The notes beneath the pieces were generated by a model. That model was not told the DNA's origin, did no database searches, and worked only from the letters and a program-made list of their open reading frames with translations. A DNA stretch of 64,000 nucleotides, taken from assembly GCA_038236705.1 (NCBI GenBank), contig JBBRZN010000008.1:8313-72312 (forward strand). Reading direction: 5' to 3'. The DNA comes from AC-32 sp038236705 (GTDB lineage Bacteria; Actinomycetota; Thermoleophilia; Gaiellales; Gaiellaceae). Shown here in pieces: positions 48,197-57,848 of this stretch. The position numbers and the translations under genes were made by a program. The number at the start of each line of letters is the position of its first letter. Position 1 is the stretch's first letter.

Positions 48197-48238
48197 GCAG
48201 GCGCTGGATTTCGCCTTGCAGGCGCTGGATTTCGCCTT
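48197..48238. repeat. 21-bp perfect tandem duplication upstream of the repeat-rich secreted protein
   Basis: The 21-mer beginning GCAGGCGCTGGATTTCGCCT occurs twice head to tail, 40 bp before the TTG start at 48278, in the promoter region shared with the divergent hypothetical gene. Confidence 0.8.
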
Positions 48239-48277
48239 GAAAAGCCGGTCGATGCGAGTTACGATCGCGGAGAGATT

Positions 48278-50632
48278 TTGCGGCTGCGGCATCTGATCAT
48301 CTGCTCGCTCGTGCTGGTCTTTGGCGGGCTTTGGTCAGGCACGGCGTTCGCGGCCGGGGCGCCGCAGATTCAGACGTTGCACGTGGACGACACCATCCCG
48401 GACCCCTACGCAAACTGCGGGTTTGCGGTCCAGGATCACGAGGTCGGTACAGTCCGGATGTTCAGCTTTCCGGACGGCCGAACGAGGGTCACCGAAAACC
48501 TTCATGTCACGTCGACGAACCTTCAGACGGGCCGCTCAGTCGATTGGTTCATCTCACTGGCGTTCACGACGACAGAGATCGAGAAGGCACGTCACGACGA
48601 GACACGGATACTGCGGCTCACCTCCACGTTCACCGGACTCAACTTCCGCTTCTCGTTGCCAGGCTCGCCGTCGATTTCGGCCGGCCGGGGAGAGATCTCC
48701 TCGGTCCTTGTGTTCGACGCCGATGGAAACCTGATCGATTTCAAAGCGACGGACATCTCGACCCCGCATATTCCGCATTTCAGCGACACCATCTGTGGGG
48801 TCATGTTCGGGACCGGTAACAGCATCAGCGGGACGATCCGCGACGAAAGGACGCACAAAGCGCTGCCGAACATTTGCGTCGTCGTCCACGATTCGAGCGG
48901 CGCGCCTGTCGGCTTTGCAATCTCCGGAAGCGACGGTAGCTACAGCGCGCGCGGCGAAACGACGCCCCTGGCAGGCAGCTACAAGCTCGAATTCAGCGAC
49001 TGCACGCTACGGCAGATCTATCTCCACGAGTGGTATCGAGACAAGGCGAGCTCCGCCTCGGCCGATCCCGTGCGCGTCGTTGCGGGTTCCGACACACGCA
49101 GAATTGACGCGAACCTGGCGCGCGGAGGGACGATCAGCGGCACGGTCGTCGACGCCGCGACCGGCGAGCCTGTCTTCGATCTTTGCGTGGAGATCTTCGA
49201 CAGCGCCGGCTTCTTCTACGGCGGCGATCTGACCGCGAGCGACGGAAGCTATACAGCCGGTGGCGGCTTGAGATCCGGAAGCTATCGCGTGCTCTTCGCC
49301 GACTGCGACCGGTTCTCGCCCGCCTATCAGTTCGAGTGGTACAAGGACAAGCCGGACCTTGCCTCGGCCGATCCGGTCGCCGTTCTCCAGGGCAAGGACA
49401 CGGCGGGGATCAACGCCAGAGTCTCCGAGCTCGGCAAGATCACCGGTGTCGTGCGCGACGCGAGCACGGGCCAACCCATCTCGGCGGGGGGTTACCTCTG
49501 CGTGTCCGCACAACAGCAAGACGGCCAGACGCTCAGGGTCGGGATCGTGATCGAGAACGGCGTCTACACGATCGGCGGGCTCTCGACGGGCGAGTACAAG
49601 GTTCACTTCTACGACTGCGGCCTGCACACGTACGTTGGCGAGTGGTACGACAACAAGCCGGATCAGGCTTCTGCTGACGTCGTGCACGTCTCGGTCGGGC
49701 AGACGACGACCGGCATCGACGCGTCGCTCGACGTCGGCGGGAGCATCAGCGGCACAGTCACCGACGCGGCGACGGGCCTTGCACTCCCGGACATGTGCGT
49801 GCGCGTCGACGGCCTCGAGAGCTTTACCACCACAGGATGGGACGGCACGTACCGGTTTGGTGGGTTGGGAACGGGTAGTTACAAGGTCGAGTTCAGCGAC
49901 TGCTACAGCGGCTTCTACGCCCCCGAGTGGTACGACAACAAGCCCGATGCCGCTTCCGCGACCCCGGTGAACGTCAGCGTAGGCACGGACCGAACAGGGA
50001 TCGACGCAGCGTTGGGGGTCGGCGCCGTCCTGCACGGAACGGTGACAGACGAGGTGACGGGCGCCCCGCTGGGCGGAATCTGCGCAACGCTCGTCGGGCC
50101 GGCTGGAGATTCTCCGGTCGCTACGCAGACGGACGTTGACGGCACCTTCAGCATGGGCGGCTTGGGCACCGGCGGCTACAAGCTTGTCTTCCAGGACTGC
50201 GCCGGAACCGGCTATGCGCCGGAGTGGTACGACGACCAGCCTGATGTCGCGAGCGCAACGATCATCTCCGTCGTCGCTGGCGAAGTCATCGAGAACGTCG
50301 ACGCCGCTCTGGCTGTCGGCGGCAGCATCACCGGCACGGTGACCGACGAAGCATCAAGCTCGCCCGCCGAGGGAATATGCGTCGCCGTGATCGGCGGCTT
50401 CTTCGGCGGCGAAGAGGTTCTCGGATTTGCGCAAACAGGCGTCGACGGCAGGTACCAGATCACAGGGCTGCCGACTGGAAGCTACAAACTCGGCTTCTCG
50501 GACTGCGACGCTGGCCGGTATCTCGGCGAGTGGTACGACGACAAGCCCGACCCGACCACGGCCGACCCCGTCGCGGTCACCGCGGCGCACGCAACCGAGG
50601 GCATTGACGCGGCACTCACGCCCGTCCAGTAA
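48278..50632 (+). CDS. Secreted protein with six carboxypeptidase-regulatory-like repeats
   Basis: 784 residues from TTG 48278, which has GGAGA before it and directly begins a signal peptide (LRHLIICSLVLVFGGLWSG, then TAFAAG). An ATG further upstream adds 58 non-signal residues. After a ~170-residue N-terminal domain come six repeats of ~98 residues, each of the form GGSISGTVTDAATGLALPDM, then a Cys, GSYKVEFSDC, EWYDNKPD, then a T-G-I-D-A segment. The first half of each repeat is a CarboxypepD_reg-like beta-sandwich. Two Cys per repeat probably form disulfides. It is likely a cell-surface or released stalk. It is the largest intact frame in the right half of the island. Confidence 0.8.
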   Translation: MRLRHLIICSLVLVFGGLWSGTAFAAGAPQIQTLHVDDTIPDPYANCGFAVQDHEVGTVRMFSFPDGRTRVTENLHVTSTNLQTGRSVDWFISLAFTTTEIEKARHDETRILRLTSTFTGLNFRFSLPGSPSISAGRGEISSVLVFDADGNLIDFKATDISTPHIPHFSDTICGVMFGTGNSISGTIRDERTHKALPNICVVVHDSSGAPVGFAISGSDGSYSARGETTPLAGSYKLEFSDCTLRQIYLHEWYRDKASSASADPVRVVAGSDTRRIDANLARGGTISGTVVDAATGEPVFDLCVEIFDSAGFFYGGDLTASDGSYTAGGGLRSGSYRVLFADCDRFSPAYQFEWYKDKPDLASADPVAVLQGKDTAGINARVSELGKITGVVRDASTGQPISAGGYLCVSAQQQDGQTLRVGIVIENGVYTIGGLSTGEYKVHFYDCGLHTYVGEWYDNKPDQASADVVHVSVGQTTTGIDASLDVGGSISGTVTDAATGLALPDMCVRVDGLESFTTTGWDGTYRFGGLGTGSYKVEFSDCYSGFYAPEWYDNKPDAASATPVNVSVGTDRTGIDAALGVGAVLHGTVTDEVTGAPLGGICATLVGPAGDSPVATQTDVDGTFSMGGLGTGGYKLVFQDCAGTGYAPEWYDDQPDVASATIISVVAGEVIENVDAALAVGGSITGTVTDEASSSPAEGICVAVIGGFFGGEEVLGFAQTGVDGRYQITGLPTGSYKLGFSDCDAGRYLGEWYDDKPDPTTADPVAVTAAHATEGIDAALTPVQ

Positions 50633-50719
50633 GTCGCAGCAGTACCAGTACGAAGCGGCGAAGCTAGCGGCGCCACTGGGGCGAACCTCAAGCCTGACGG
50701 GCATGCCCTAGCGAGGCCG

Positions 50720-50890
50720 GCACCGAGATGTGCGCGGCTGCAGCGCTCGAGCAGCTTGCCGACCGGGAGCCCGCGCAGCTCTTCGCGCAGTTGGTCGGGA
50801 GCTGTGACGATCACGCCGCGTAGCTGTCCGAGCGCTTCGCGACGCACGTGGACGGCTGCGACGCGCGACCAAAAGCAGCCGCAGCGCCTG
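50720..50890 (-). pseudogene. IS110-like transposase fragment
   Basis: In two minus-strand frames the translation reads ALRLLLVARRS, then after a shift AVHVRREALGQLRGVIVTAP, DQLREELRGLPVGKLLERCS. This matches, from memory, the middle of actinobacterial IS110-family transposases (LLLVARRSAV...LRALVVTAPEELR...LRGL). Only ~55 codons are present and the frame is broken. The catalytic ends are absent, so it is a relic. Confidence 0.5.
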
Positions 50891-51044
50891 CTTGGGGTCG
50901 GCGCCGCGGAGGTGGCTCGCCTTCTTGATCGCGGCGTCCGCGATGGCGTTGAGCTTTAGCGGCTCACGTGAGCTTTAGCGGCTCACCAGCCGCTTTCAGC
51001 ACCTCGATGGCTGCCTGCCTCGCGCTGATCGTCGTCTTCGCCAT
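50886..51044 (-). pseudogene. HARE-HTH (HB1/ASXL-type) gene fragment disrupted by a 19-bp duplication
   Basis: From ATG 51044, with GGGAG five bases upstream, the frame reads MAKTTISARQAAIEVLKAAG, EPLKLT and then stops. The 19 bases carrying EPLKL occur twice in tandem (50950-50968 and 50969-50987 on the plus strand). Skipping one copy restores EPLKLNAIADAAIKKASHLR, the normal continuation of this winged-helix domain. HARE-HTH domains bind DNA and are common in restriction-type and mobile systems. The gene then runs into the transposase fragment. Confidence 0.65.
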
Positions 51045-51212
51045 GACGTCTCCCTTCGGTCCCGTGGCCCGTCGTGGGCCATCACTGAACCGAGCATCAA
51101 CCAACGTAGTCATGGCAGACAACATCGCTCGCGGCTCCGCGAGGAGTTGGTCATCTAGTGAACCAGGTCGCGCCGACAATGAGCCGAGCGACCCATTGAC
51201 CATTGTCCGCAG

Positions 51213-51827
51213 ATGCGGCATCGTGGCCCGGACGGTCTAAAGAGGAGCACGCTCGATGCGATCTCAGCAGCGAAAGCAATGGGAGGCCTTGGCCTCGGCG
51301 ATGCACTTGCCCTGTGCGTCGTCATCGCCGAACGTGACCCGACCCAGTACCAGCGAGCAGCGACCCGCTGGCTGACCCGCTTCCTCGAAGAGACGGCCGG
51401 CGTCTCGCTCGAGGAGACGCAACTCGTCACGGCCGCGCTCAACGCGATGCCCACCGCTCCCGAGCTGGCGCGTCCGGTCCTTCGCGAGCTCGTCCGGACA
51501 AGGCAGCTAGTCGGCAGGAGCGCCGAGCGGCCCTTCCAGCCGGCGAGCGTCGCCGCGCGGGCCGAGAAGTCCTGGAAGTCGCACGGCCTCGAGCGGGTGA
51601 CGCTGCACGAGTGTCGGCACGCCTTCTCGACCTTCCTCGACGCGGCCGGTGTCTGGCCGACCCGCGCCGACCGCTACATGGGTCACGCCGACCACTCGAC
51701 CCCGGGCCGCTACCGCCACCAGCTGGATGAGCACTACGCGAGCGACGCGAAGCTGCTCGACGACTACCTGACTGGCGCGCAGGCTGGCGCGCAAGGACTA
51801 GAAGCCGCTCCGTTGAGCCAAAACTGA
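51213..51827 (+). pseudogene. Chimeric remnant: unknown N-part joined to tyrosine recombinase C-terminus
   Basis: 204 codons. Residues ~15-90 (LGLGDALALCVVIAERDPTQ, RFLEETAGVSLEETQLVTAA) belong to a small actinobacterial family of unknown role that I know from mobile DNA. Residues ~96-195 are an integrase: VTLHECRHAFSTFLDAAGV (Arg-x-x-His region box), YMGHADHSTPGRYRH (His and the nucleophile Tyr of box II). The integrase N-terminal domains and first catalytic Arg are missing. A strong GAGGAG precedes an ATG (51256) in another frame, consistent with frameshift in the first part. It ends six bases before attR, the usual place for the island integrase. Confidence 0.75.
51771..51793 (+). repeat. 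CTGGCGCGCA direct repeats near attR
   Basis: CTGGCGCGCA occurs twice with a 12-bp period, 40 bp inside the right end, inside the integrase coding end. It is the same unit as near attL. Confidence 0.6.
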
Positions 51828-51832
51828 CGAGC

Positions 51833-51895
51833 CTTCAAAACCGGTGCGGTCGTGTAACCCACGGCTCGGTAGGTTCGACTCCTGCGCCGCTCCGT
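51833..51895 (+). mobile_element. attR: selC 3' half, direct repeat copy 2
   Basis: 63 bp identical to 40377-40439, from the anticodon loop of tRNA-Sec through its 3' end. The 5' half of the tRNA is absent, so it is not a gene. It marks the right boundary of the island. Confidence 0.85.
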
Positions 51896-51936
51896 TTACA
51901 GGGAGGAATACGGCACAGAGCCCCGAACCGGAGCGC

Positions 51937-52125
51937 ATGAACCTAGGACTCAGAGCAATCCTGCTCGCCGTCGCGATCTTGCTCTTCGTGATCGCAGTGT
52001 TCTCCACCAGCAGCTATGCAGACCTGCTTGCCTGGGGCCTCGCGGCCACAGCGGCAGCTCTGCTGGTCGAGGAGCTCGGTCTCGGAACGGGGATCAACAT
52101 GGGCGAGCGACGCAACAACCCATAA
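51937..52125 (+). CDS. Small membrane protein (62 aa)
   Basis: From ATG 51937 (GGAG four bases upstream): a first helix AILLAVAILLFVIAVF, a short polar turn SSYADLL, then AWGLAATAAALLVEELGLG and a polar tail. Two transmembrane helices are likely. The open frame runs further upstream into attR but that part is tRNA. It is the first chromosomal gene after the island. No function is known to me; similar two-helix proteins are frequent in this phylum. Confidence 0.7.
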   Translation: MNLGLRAILLAVAILLFVIAVFSTSSYADLLAWGLAATAAALLVEELGLGTGINMGERRNNP

Positions 52126-52167
52126 CTTGACCGCATTCGCGGCGGGCGCTACCGTCGAACGGCTCCG

Positions 52168-53940
52168 ATGAGGATCCGGACGGGGGTCGCGCTCGCCGCA
52201 TCGGTCGCTTTGGCGGCGGCCGCGAACGCGCACGCCGGCACCTTCACCGTCACCCGCCTGGACGACCCCACCCCGGGCGCCTGCGACTCGGACTGCTCGC
52301 TGCGCGAGGCCGTGCGCGCCGCCAACGGCGGCTCCGGTGGTGACACGATCGCGATTCCGGCGGGCCACTACCGGCTGAGCATCGCGAGCCCCGGGGAAGA
52401 CGCCGCGGCTAGCGGGGATCTCGACCTGACGAAGAGCATCACGATCGCCGGCTCCGGCGCGCGCGCGACCGTGATCGACGCCGGCGGCGGCGACCGGGTC
52501 TTCGACGTCCGGAGCGGTGTCACGGCGCTGATCTCCGACGTCACGATCGCGGGGGGATTCGTCGACGGCAACGGGGGTGGCATCGCGAGCGCGGGCGTGC
52601 TCACGCTCGTCCGGGACACCGTGTCCGGAAACCACGCACTGCTTGCCTCGAACCGGAGCGGCGGCGGGATCGACTCCACCGGCACGCTCACGCTCACCCA
52701 GACGGAGGTCTCGGGCAACGGCGCCTACAACGGCGGAGGCATCAACTTCGGCGGCACCCTCTCGCTGACGAACAGCACGGTCAGCGGCAACACGGCCGGC
52801 GGCCCCGGCTCGAACGGCGACGGCGGCGGCATCTCCGGCTCCGCCGGCGCCACGCTCATGGCGACCGGCGGCACCATCGTCGGCAACAGCGCCTTCAACG
52901 GCCTCGGCTCGGGCGGCGGGATCAGCGCCTCGATGGCGACCCTGGGCGGGACGATCGTCGCCAACAACCTCGCGCACGCGAGCAACCAGAGCGCGACCTA
53001 CGCCGACAACTGCTCGATCGGCACCGTCGCCACCCAGGGAAGCAATCTCTCGGACACGACCGACTGCAACCTGGTCTCGCCGAGCGACCAGCAGAATGTG
53101 CCCGTGCTGCTCGGCCCGCTGGCCGACAACGGCGGCGAGACGGACACCCACGCCGTGCCCGCCGCGAGCAAGGCGCTGAACGCCAGCGCCGTCTGCCCCG
53201 TAACCGACCAGCGCGGAGCGACGCGCCGGGCGGGCGTGCCCTGCGACATCGGCGCCTACGAAGTCGCGCCGCCGACTCCGGGCGGCTCGCCGGCCACGAG
53301 CGTGACCGCCACGAGCGCGGTGCTCGAGGGCGCCGCAGAGAGCAGCGTGCTGCTGACCGCCTACCGCTTTGCCTGGACGGTGGAGGGGACGACCGTGGGC
53401 GGCACGACGACTTTGCAGTGGGTCGCGCCGCAGACCACCGCCCACCTCTCCGCCCGGCTCACCGGCCTGGTACCCGGCACTACCTATCGCTACGAGCTCG
53501 TGGGCCTCAACGCCGACGGGACCGGCTCGAGCGCCCCGATCACGTTCATGACCGCCCAGGACCGGACGAAGCCGGTGCTCAGCCTGCTTCGGGTGGCACC
53601 CGGGATCTTCCGAGCGGCGAAGGGAACGACGATCTCGTTCACGCTGTCGGAGCCGGCGACCACCACGCTGCGGTTCGACCGGGTGCTACCGGGCGTTCGG
53701 CGGGGCAAGAGCTGCGTCGCGCGCAGGGCCCGCCGGCGCGGCCGGGCCTGCACGCGCTACGTCCCCGTCGCCGGCAGCGTCGCGGTCGTCGGCAACCTCG
53801 GCGCCAACAGCACCCACTTCGACGCCAAGATCGGCGGAAGGCCGCTCCGGCCGAGCGCGTACCGCCTGCGCGCAACGCCGAAGGACGGCTCCGGGAACGT
53901 GGGCAAGGCCGTGATCACCGCGTTTCGCGTCCGGCGCTAG
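52168..53940 (+). CDS. Secreted CSLREA-domain beta-helix protein
   Basis: 590 residues. Signal peptide: VALAASVALAAAANAHA. The CSLREA motif follows (SDCSLREAVRAANGGSGG). Residues ~70-330 are right-handed parallel beta-helix rungs rich in NGGGI, GTLSLTNSTVSGN and GSGGGI. The end of this part (LADNGGETDTHAVPAASKAL, QRGATRRAGVPCDIGAYE) is the choice-of-anchor Q type. Then a fibronectin III-like domain (TTAHLSARLTGLVPGTTYRY) and a basic C-terminal domain with two Cys follow. Such proteins are exported, often surface-bound, and may bind polysaccharide. Ligand unknown. Confidence 0.85.
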   Translation: MRIRTGVALAASVALAAAANAHAGTFTVTRLDDPTPGACDSDCSLREAVRAANGGSGGDTIAIPAGHYRLSIASPGEDAAASGDLDLTKSITIAGSGARATVIDAGGGDRVFDVRSGVTALISDVTIAGGFVDGNGGGIASAGVLTLVRDTVSGNHALLASNRSGGGIDSTGTLTLTQTEVSGNGAYNGGGINFGGTLSLTNSTVSGNTAGGPGSNGDGGGISGSAGATLMATGGTIVGNSAFNGLGSGGGISASMATLGGTIVANNLAHASNQSATYADNCSIGTVATQGSNLSDTTDCNLVSPSDQQNVPVLLGPLADNGGETDTHAVPAASKALNASAVCPVTDQRGATRRAGVPCDIGAYEVAPPTPGGSPATSVTATSAVLEGAAESSVLLTAYRFAWTVEGTTVGGTTTLQWVAPQTTAHLSARLTGLVPGTTYRYELVGLNADGTGSSAPITFMTAQDRTKPVLSLLRVAPGIFRAAKGTTISFTLSEPATTTLRFDRVLPGVRRGKSCVARRARRRGRACTRYVPVAGSVAVVGNLGANSTHFDAKIGGRPLRPSAYRLRATPKDGSGNVGKAVITAFRVRR

Positions 53941-54027
53941 GAACTTTTCGTTTGCCGCCGAAGAAGAATGCCCTCACAATGTGCACGCACTCCTGCAGCG
54001 GCACTGCCCAGATGCATCGGAGGTCGC

Positions 54028-55358
54028 ATGGCCAAGAAGGTTCTCAGCCCGGCTGCAAAGCGGCGGGACGCCCGTTCCAAGAACGGCTCCAAGGGTGGCG
54101 GCAGCCCGCAGCGCGGCGCCCTCGTTGCCGACATCATCATCGCCAACGCGCCCGACCCGGTGTTCGTCTCCGACCTCGAGGGCAAGATCCTCCAGGCCAA
54201 CGACGCCGTCTCCGAGCTGCTCGGCTTCCGCAAGGACGAGGTGCTCGAGCAGTCTCTGCAGCGCTTCATCAGCCCGGAGGAGACGCGCGAGTTCGTCGCG
54301 GCACTCGGCGAGGTGGTCGAGCGCGGCGTCACCCGCAACGTCGTCCTGAACCCCCGCAGCGCCTCGGGCGAGGTGATCCCGACGAGCCTCAACGCCTCCG
54401 CCCTGCGCGACCCGGACGGGAAGGTGATCGGGGCGATCGGCGTCCTGCGAGATATGCGCGAGCTGGACAAGGCCCGCGCCTACGCGGAGAGCTTGATCAA
54501 GAACGCTCCCGACCCGGTGTTCGTCTCCGACCTCGAGGGCAAGATCCTCCAGGCCAACGACGCGGTCTCGCAGCTGCTCGGCTTCCGGCAGGACGAGGTG
54601 CTCGAGCAGTCGCTCTCGCGCTTCATCAGCGCCGAGGAGACGATGGAGTTCACGGCGGCCCTGCGCGAGGTGGTCGAGCGCGGCGTGACGAGAAACGCCG
54701 TCCTCAATCCACGCAGCGCCTCCGGCGAGGTGATCCCGACCAGCCTCAACGCCGCCGCTCTGCGCGACCCGGACGGAAACGTGATCGGCGCGATCGGCGT
54801 CCTGCGAGACATGCGCGAGCTGGACAAGGCCCGCGCCTACGCGGAGAGCCTGATCGAGAACGCGCCCGATCCGGTGTTCGTCTCCGACCTCGAAGGCAAG
54901 ATCCTCCAGGCCAACGAAGCGGTCTCGAAGCTGCTCGGCTTCCGCACGGACGAGGTCGTCGAGCAGTCGCTCTCGCGCTTCATCAGCCCGGAGGAGACGC
55001 GCGAGTTCACGGCCGCCCTGCGCGAGGTGGTCGAGCGCGGCGTGACGAGAAACGCCCGTCTCAACCCTCGTAGCGCCTCCGGCGAGATCATCCCCACCAC
55101 CCTCAACGCCTCCGCCCTGCGCGATTCCGACGGCAAGGTGATCGGCGCGATCGGGATCCTGCGAGACATGCGCGCCTACGAGGAGGTGGTGCGCGACCTC
55201 GAGCAGTCGAAGAGCGAGCTCCAGGAGAAGATCCTCGACCTCGAGAAGTTCGAGGAGGTCGTCGTCGGCCGCGAGCTGAAGATGATCGCGCTCGAGAAGG
55301 ACCTCGAGACGCTTCAGCAGGAGAACGAGAGGCTCAAGACCGAGCGCGCGGTGGGCTG

Positions 55359-55359
<1 letters not shown>
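54028..55359 (+). CDS. Triple-PAS sensory protein without kinase domain
   Basis: 443 residues from ATG 54028 (GGAGG six bases upstream). A basic N-tail (AKKVLSPAAKRRDARSKNGS) is followed by three PAS domains with exact 119-residue (357-bp) spacing, starting NAPDPVFVSDLEGKILQAN at residues 40, 159 and 278. The copies are nearly identical in protein and DNA, so they arose by recent duplication. Each begins with NAPDPVF and ends IGAIGVLRDMRELDKARAYA or similar. The last ~65 residues are a coiled coil (LEQSKSELQEKILDLEKF). No membrane segment exists. Its stop overlaps the start of the histidine kinase (TGATG), so it is probably a separate sensor subunit for that kinase. Confidence 0.9.
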
Positions 55360-56377
<1,018 letters not shown>

Positions 56378-56381
<4 letters not shown>

Positions 56382-57838
56382 ACGCCGCACGAATCCTGAT
56401 CGTCGACGACGACCCGGCGCTGCTCGAGGCGCTTCCGCGGGCGCTCCAGCTTCGGCTGGACGGGATCGGGATCGACACCTCGGAGACCGCCGCCGACGCG
56501 CTCGAGCGGATTCGCCGGGAGGACTACGACGCGATCGTGACCGACATCAAGATGCCCGGGATGGACGGGCTGGCCCTCCTGAACGAGATCCGCAGCGTGC
56601 GGCCCAAGACGCCGACGCTCCTGATCACCGGCCACGGCGAGCACGACCTTGCGGTGCAGGCGCTGCGCGGCGGGGCCTACGACTTCGTCCAGAAGCCGAT
56701 CGACCGCGATTACTTCATCGCCTCGCTCGAGCGCGCGATCCAGCTGCGCCGGCTGGACCGCGAGGTCGAGCGCCAGCGCCTGGCGCTCGAGCGGCACGCG
56801 CGCGTGCTCGAGCACGTGGACGACGGCGTCTTCCTCCTGGACGAGACCGGCGTGATCCGGCACTGGAATCCAGCCGCTCGCGCGATCACCGGCCTCGCCG
56901 AGGAGGAGGTGCTCGACAGACCGGCCGAGGAGGCGCTGCCGGGCTGGGAGACGATCGGCAGCCTGATTCCGGTCGCCACGCTGCCCGGCCCAGGGAGCCG
57001 CGGGGCCAAGACGGTGCCGCTCGAGCTCGACGGCCGCGAGCTCTGGCTCTCGATCTCGGGCGTGAAGTTCGCGGACGGCATCGTCTACGCCTTCCGCAAC
57101 CTGACCGAGGAGCGCGCGCTCGACGAGCTCAAGGGCGAGTTCGTCGCCACCGTCTCGCACGAGCTGCGCACGCCGCTCGCGGCGATCTACGGCTCGGCGC
57201 AGACGCTGCGCCGCAAGGACCTCGACCTCGACGACGAGCGCCGCGAGAGCCTGCTCGAGGTGATCGCCCAAGAGTCGGAGAGGCTCACGCGGATCGCCGG
57301 CGACATCCTGCTGGCGAACACGCTCGACTCGGACCGCCTGCGGCTGGAGCGCGAGCCGGTCGATCTGGACGGGCTCACCCGCCAGGTGGTGGACGAGATG
57401 CGCACGTGCTTCGCCGAGCGCGACGACATCTCGATCCAGTTCTCGAGCGCGCAGCTCGACGCCTCGGTCGCCGGCGACGCGGACAAGCTCCGCCAAATCC
57501 TGATGAACCTGATCGAGAACGCGGTCAAGTACTCGCCCGACGGCGGGCGCATCGAAGTCGGGCTGGAGGCGCGAGACAGCCAGGTGCGCGTGATCGTCCG
57601 CGACGAGGGCATCGGGATCCCGCCGGGCGAGGAGCAGCGGATCTTCCGCAAGTTCTACCGGGTCGACCCGCAGCTCAGCCGCGGCGTCGGCGGCACCGGG
57701 CTCGGGCTCTACATCTCGCGCGAGCTCGTGCGCCGGATGCAGGGCCGCGTCTCGGTCGCCTCGCACGAGGGCAAGGGCGCGACGTTCGTCGTCGACCTGC
57801 CGCTGGTGCCCGCCGCCGCGCTCAGCGAGACCGGCTAG
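56378..57838 (+). CDS. Receiver-PAS-histidine kinase hybrid, apparent CTG start
   Basis: 486 residues. Receiver ~1-120: ARILIVDDDPALLEALPRAL, phosphoacceptor Asp in AIVTDIKMPGMDGLALL, Thr in TLLITGHGE, Lys in DFVQKPIDRDYF. PAS ~135-245: VLEHVDDGVFLLDETGVIRH, WNPAARAITGL. HisKA with His in VATVSHELRTPLAAIYGSAQ; HATPase with LIENAVKYSPDGGRI, VRDEGIGIPPGEE and GGTGLGLYISREL. The family N-terminus (ILIVDDD) needs a start at about 56378. The only codon there is CTG overlapping the previous stop (CTGA), with GAGGAG eight bases before; no ATG, GTG or TTG is near. It follows the kinase gene and should form a phosphorelay with it. Confidence 0.88.
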
Positions 57839-57848
57839 TCACCGGCCG

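Larger units (their letters stand above)
40440..51832. mobile_element. Decayed integrative island in selC (~11.4 kb)
   Basis: Bounded by the 63-bp direct repeat of the selC 3' half, with a tyrosine-recombinase C-terminal remnant (51.5-51.83 kb) directly inside the right end. Inside are fragments of other attachment sites (selC half inverted at 47458-47519; tRNA-Asp halves at 42080-42122 and 45432-45474), truncated genes, a transposase fragment, and long stretches without good coding sequence. tRNA genes are standard targets of tyrosine recombinases, with the crossover in the anticodon loop or T arm. No conjugation, replication or phage structural gene is seen, so the island is probably not mobile now. 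Confidence 0.8.
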
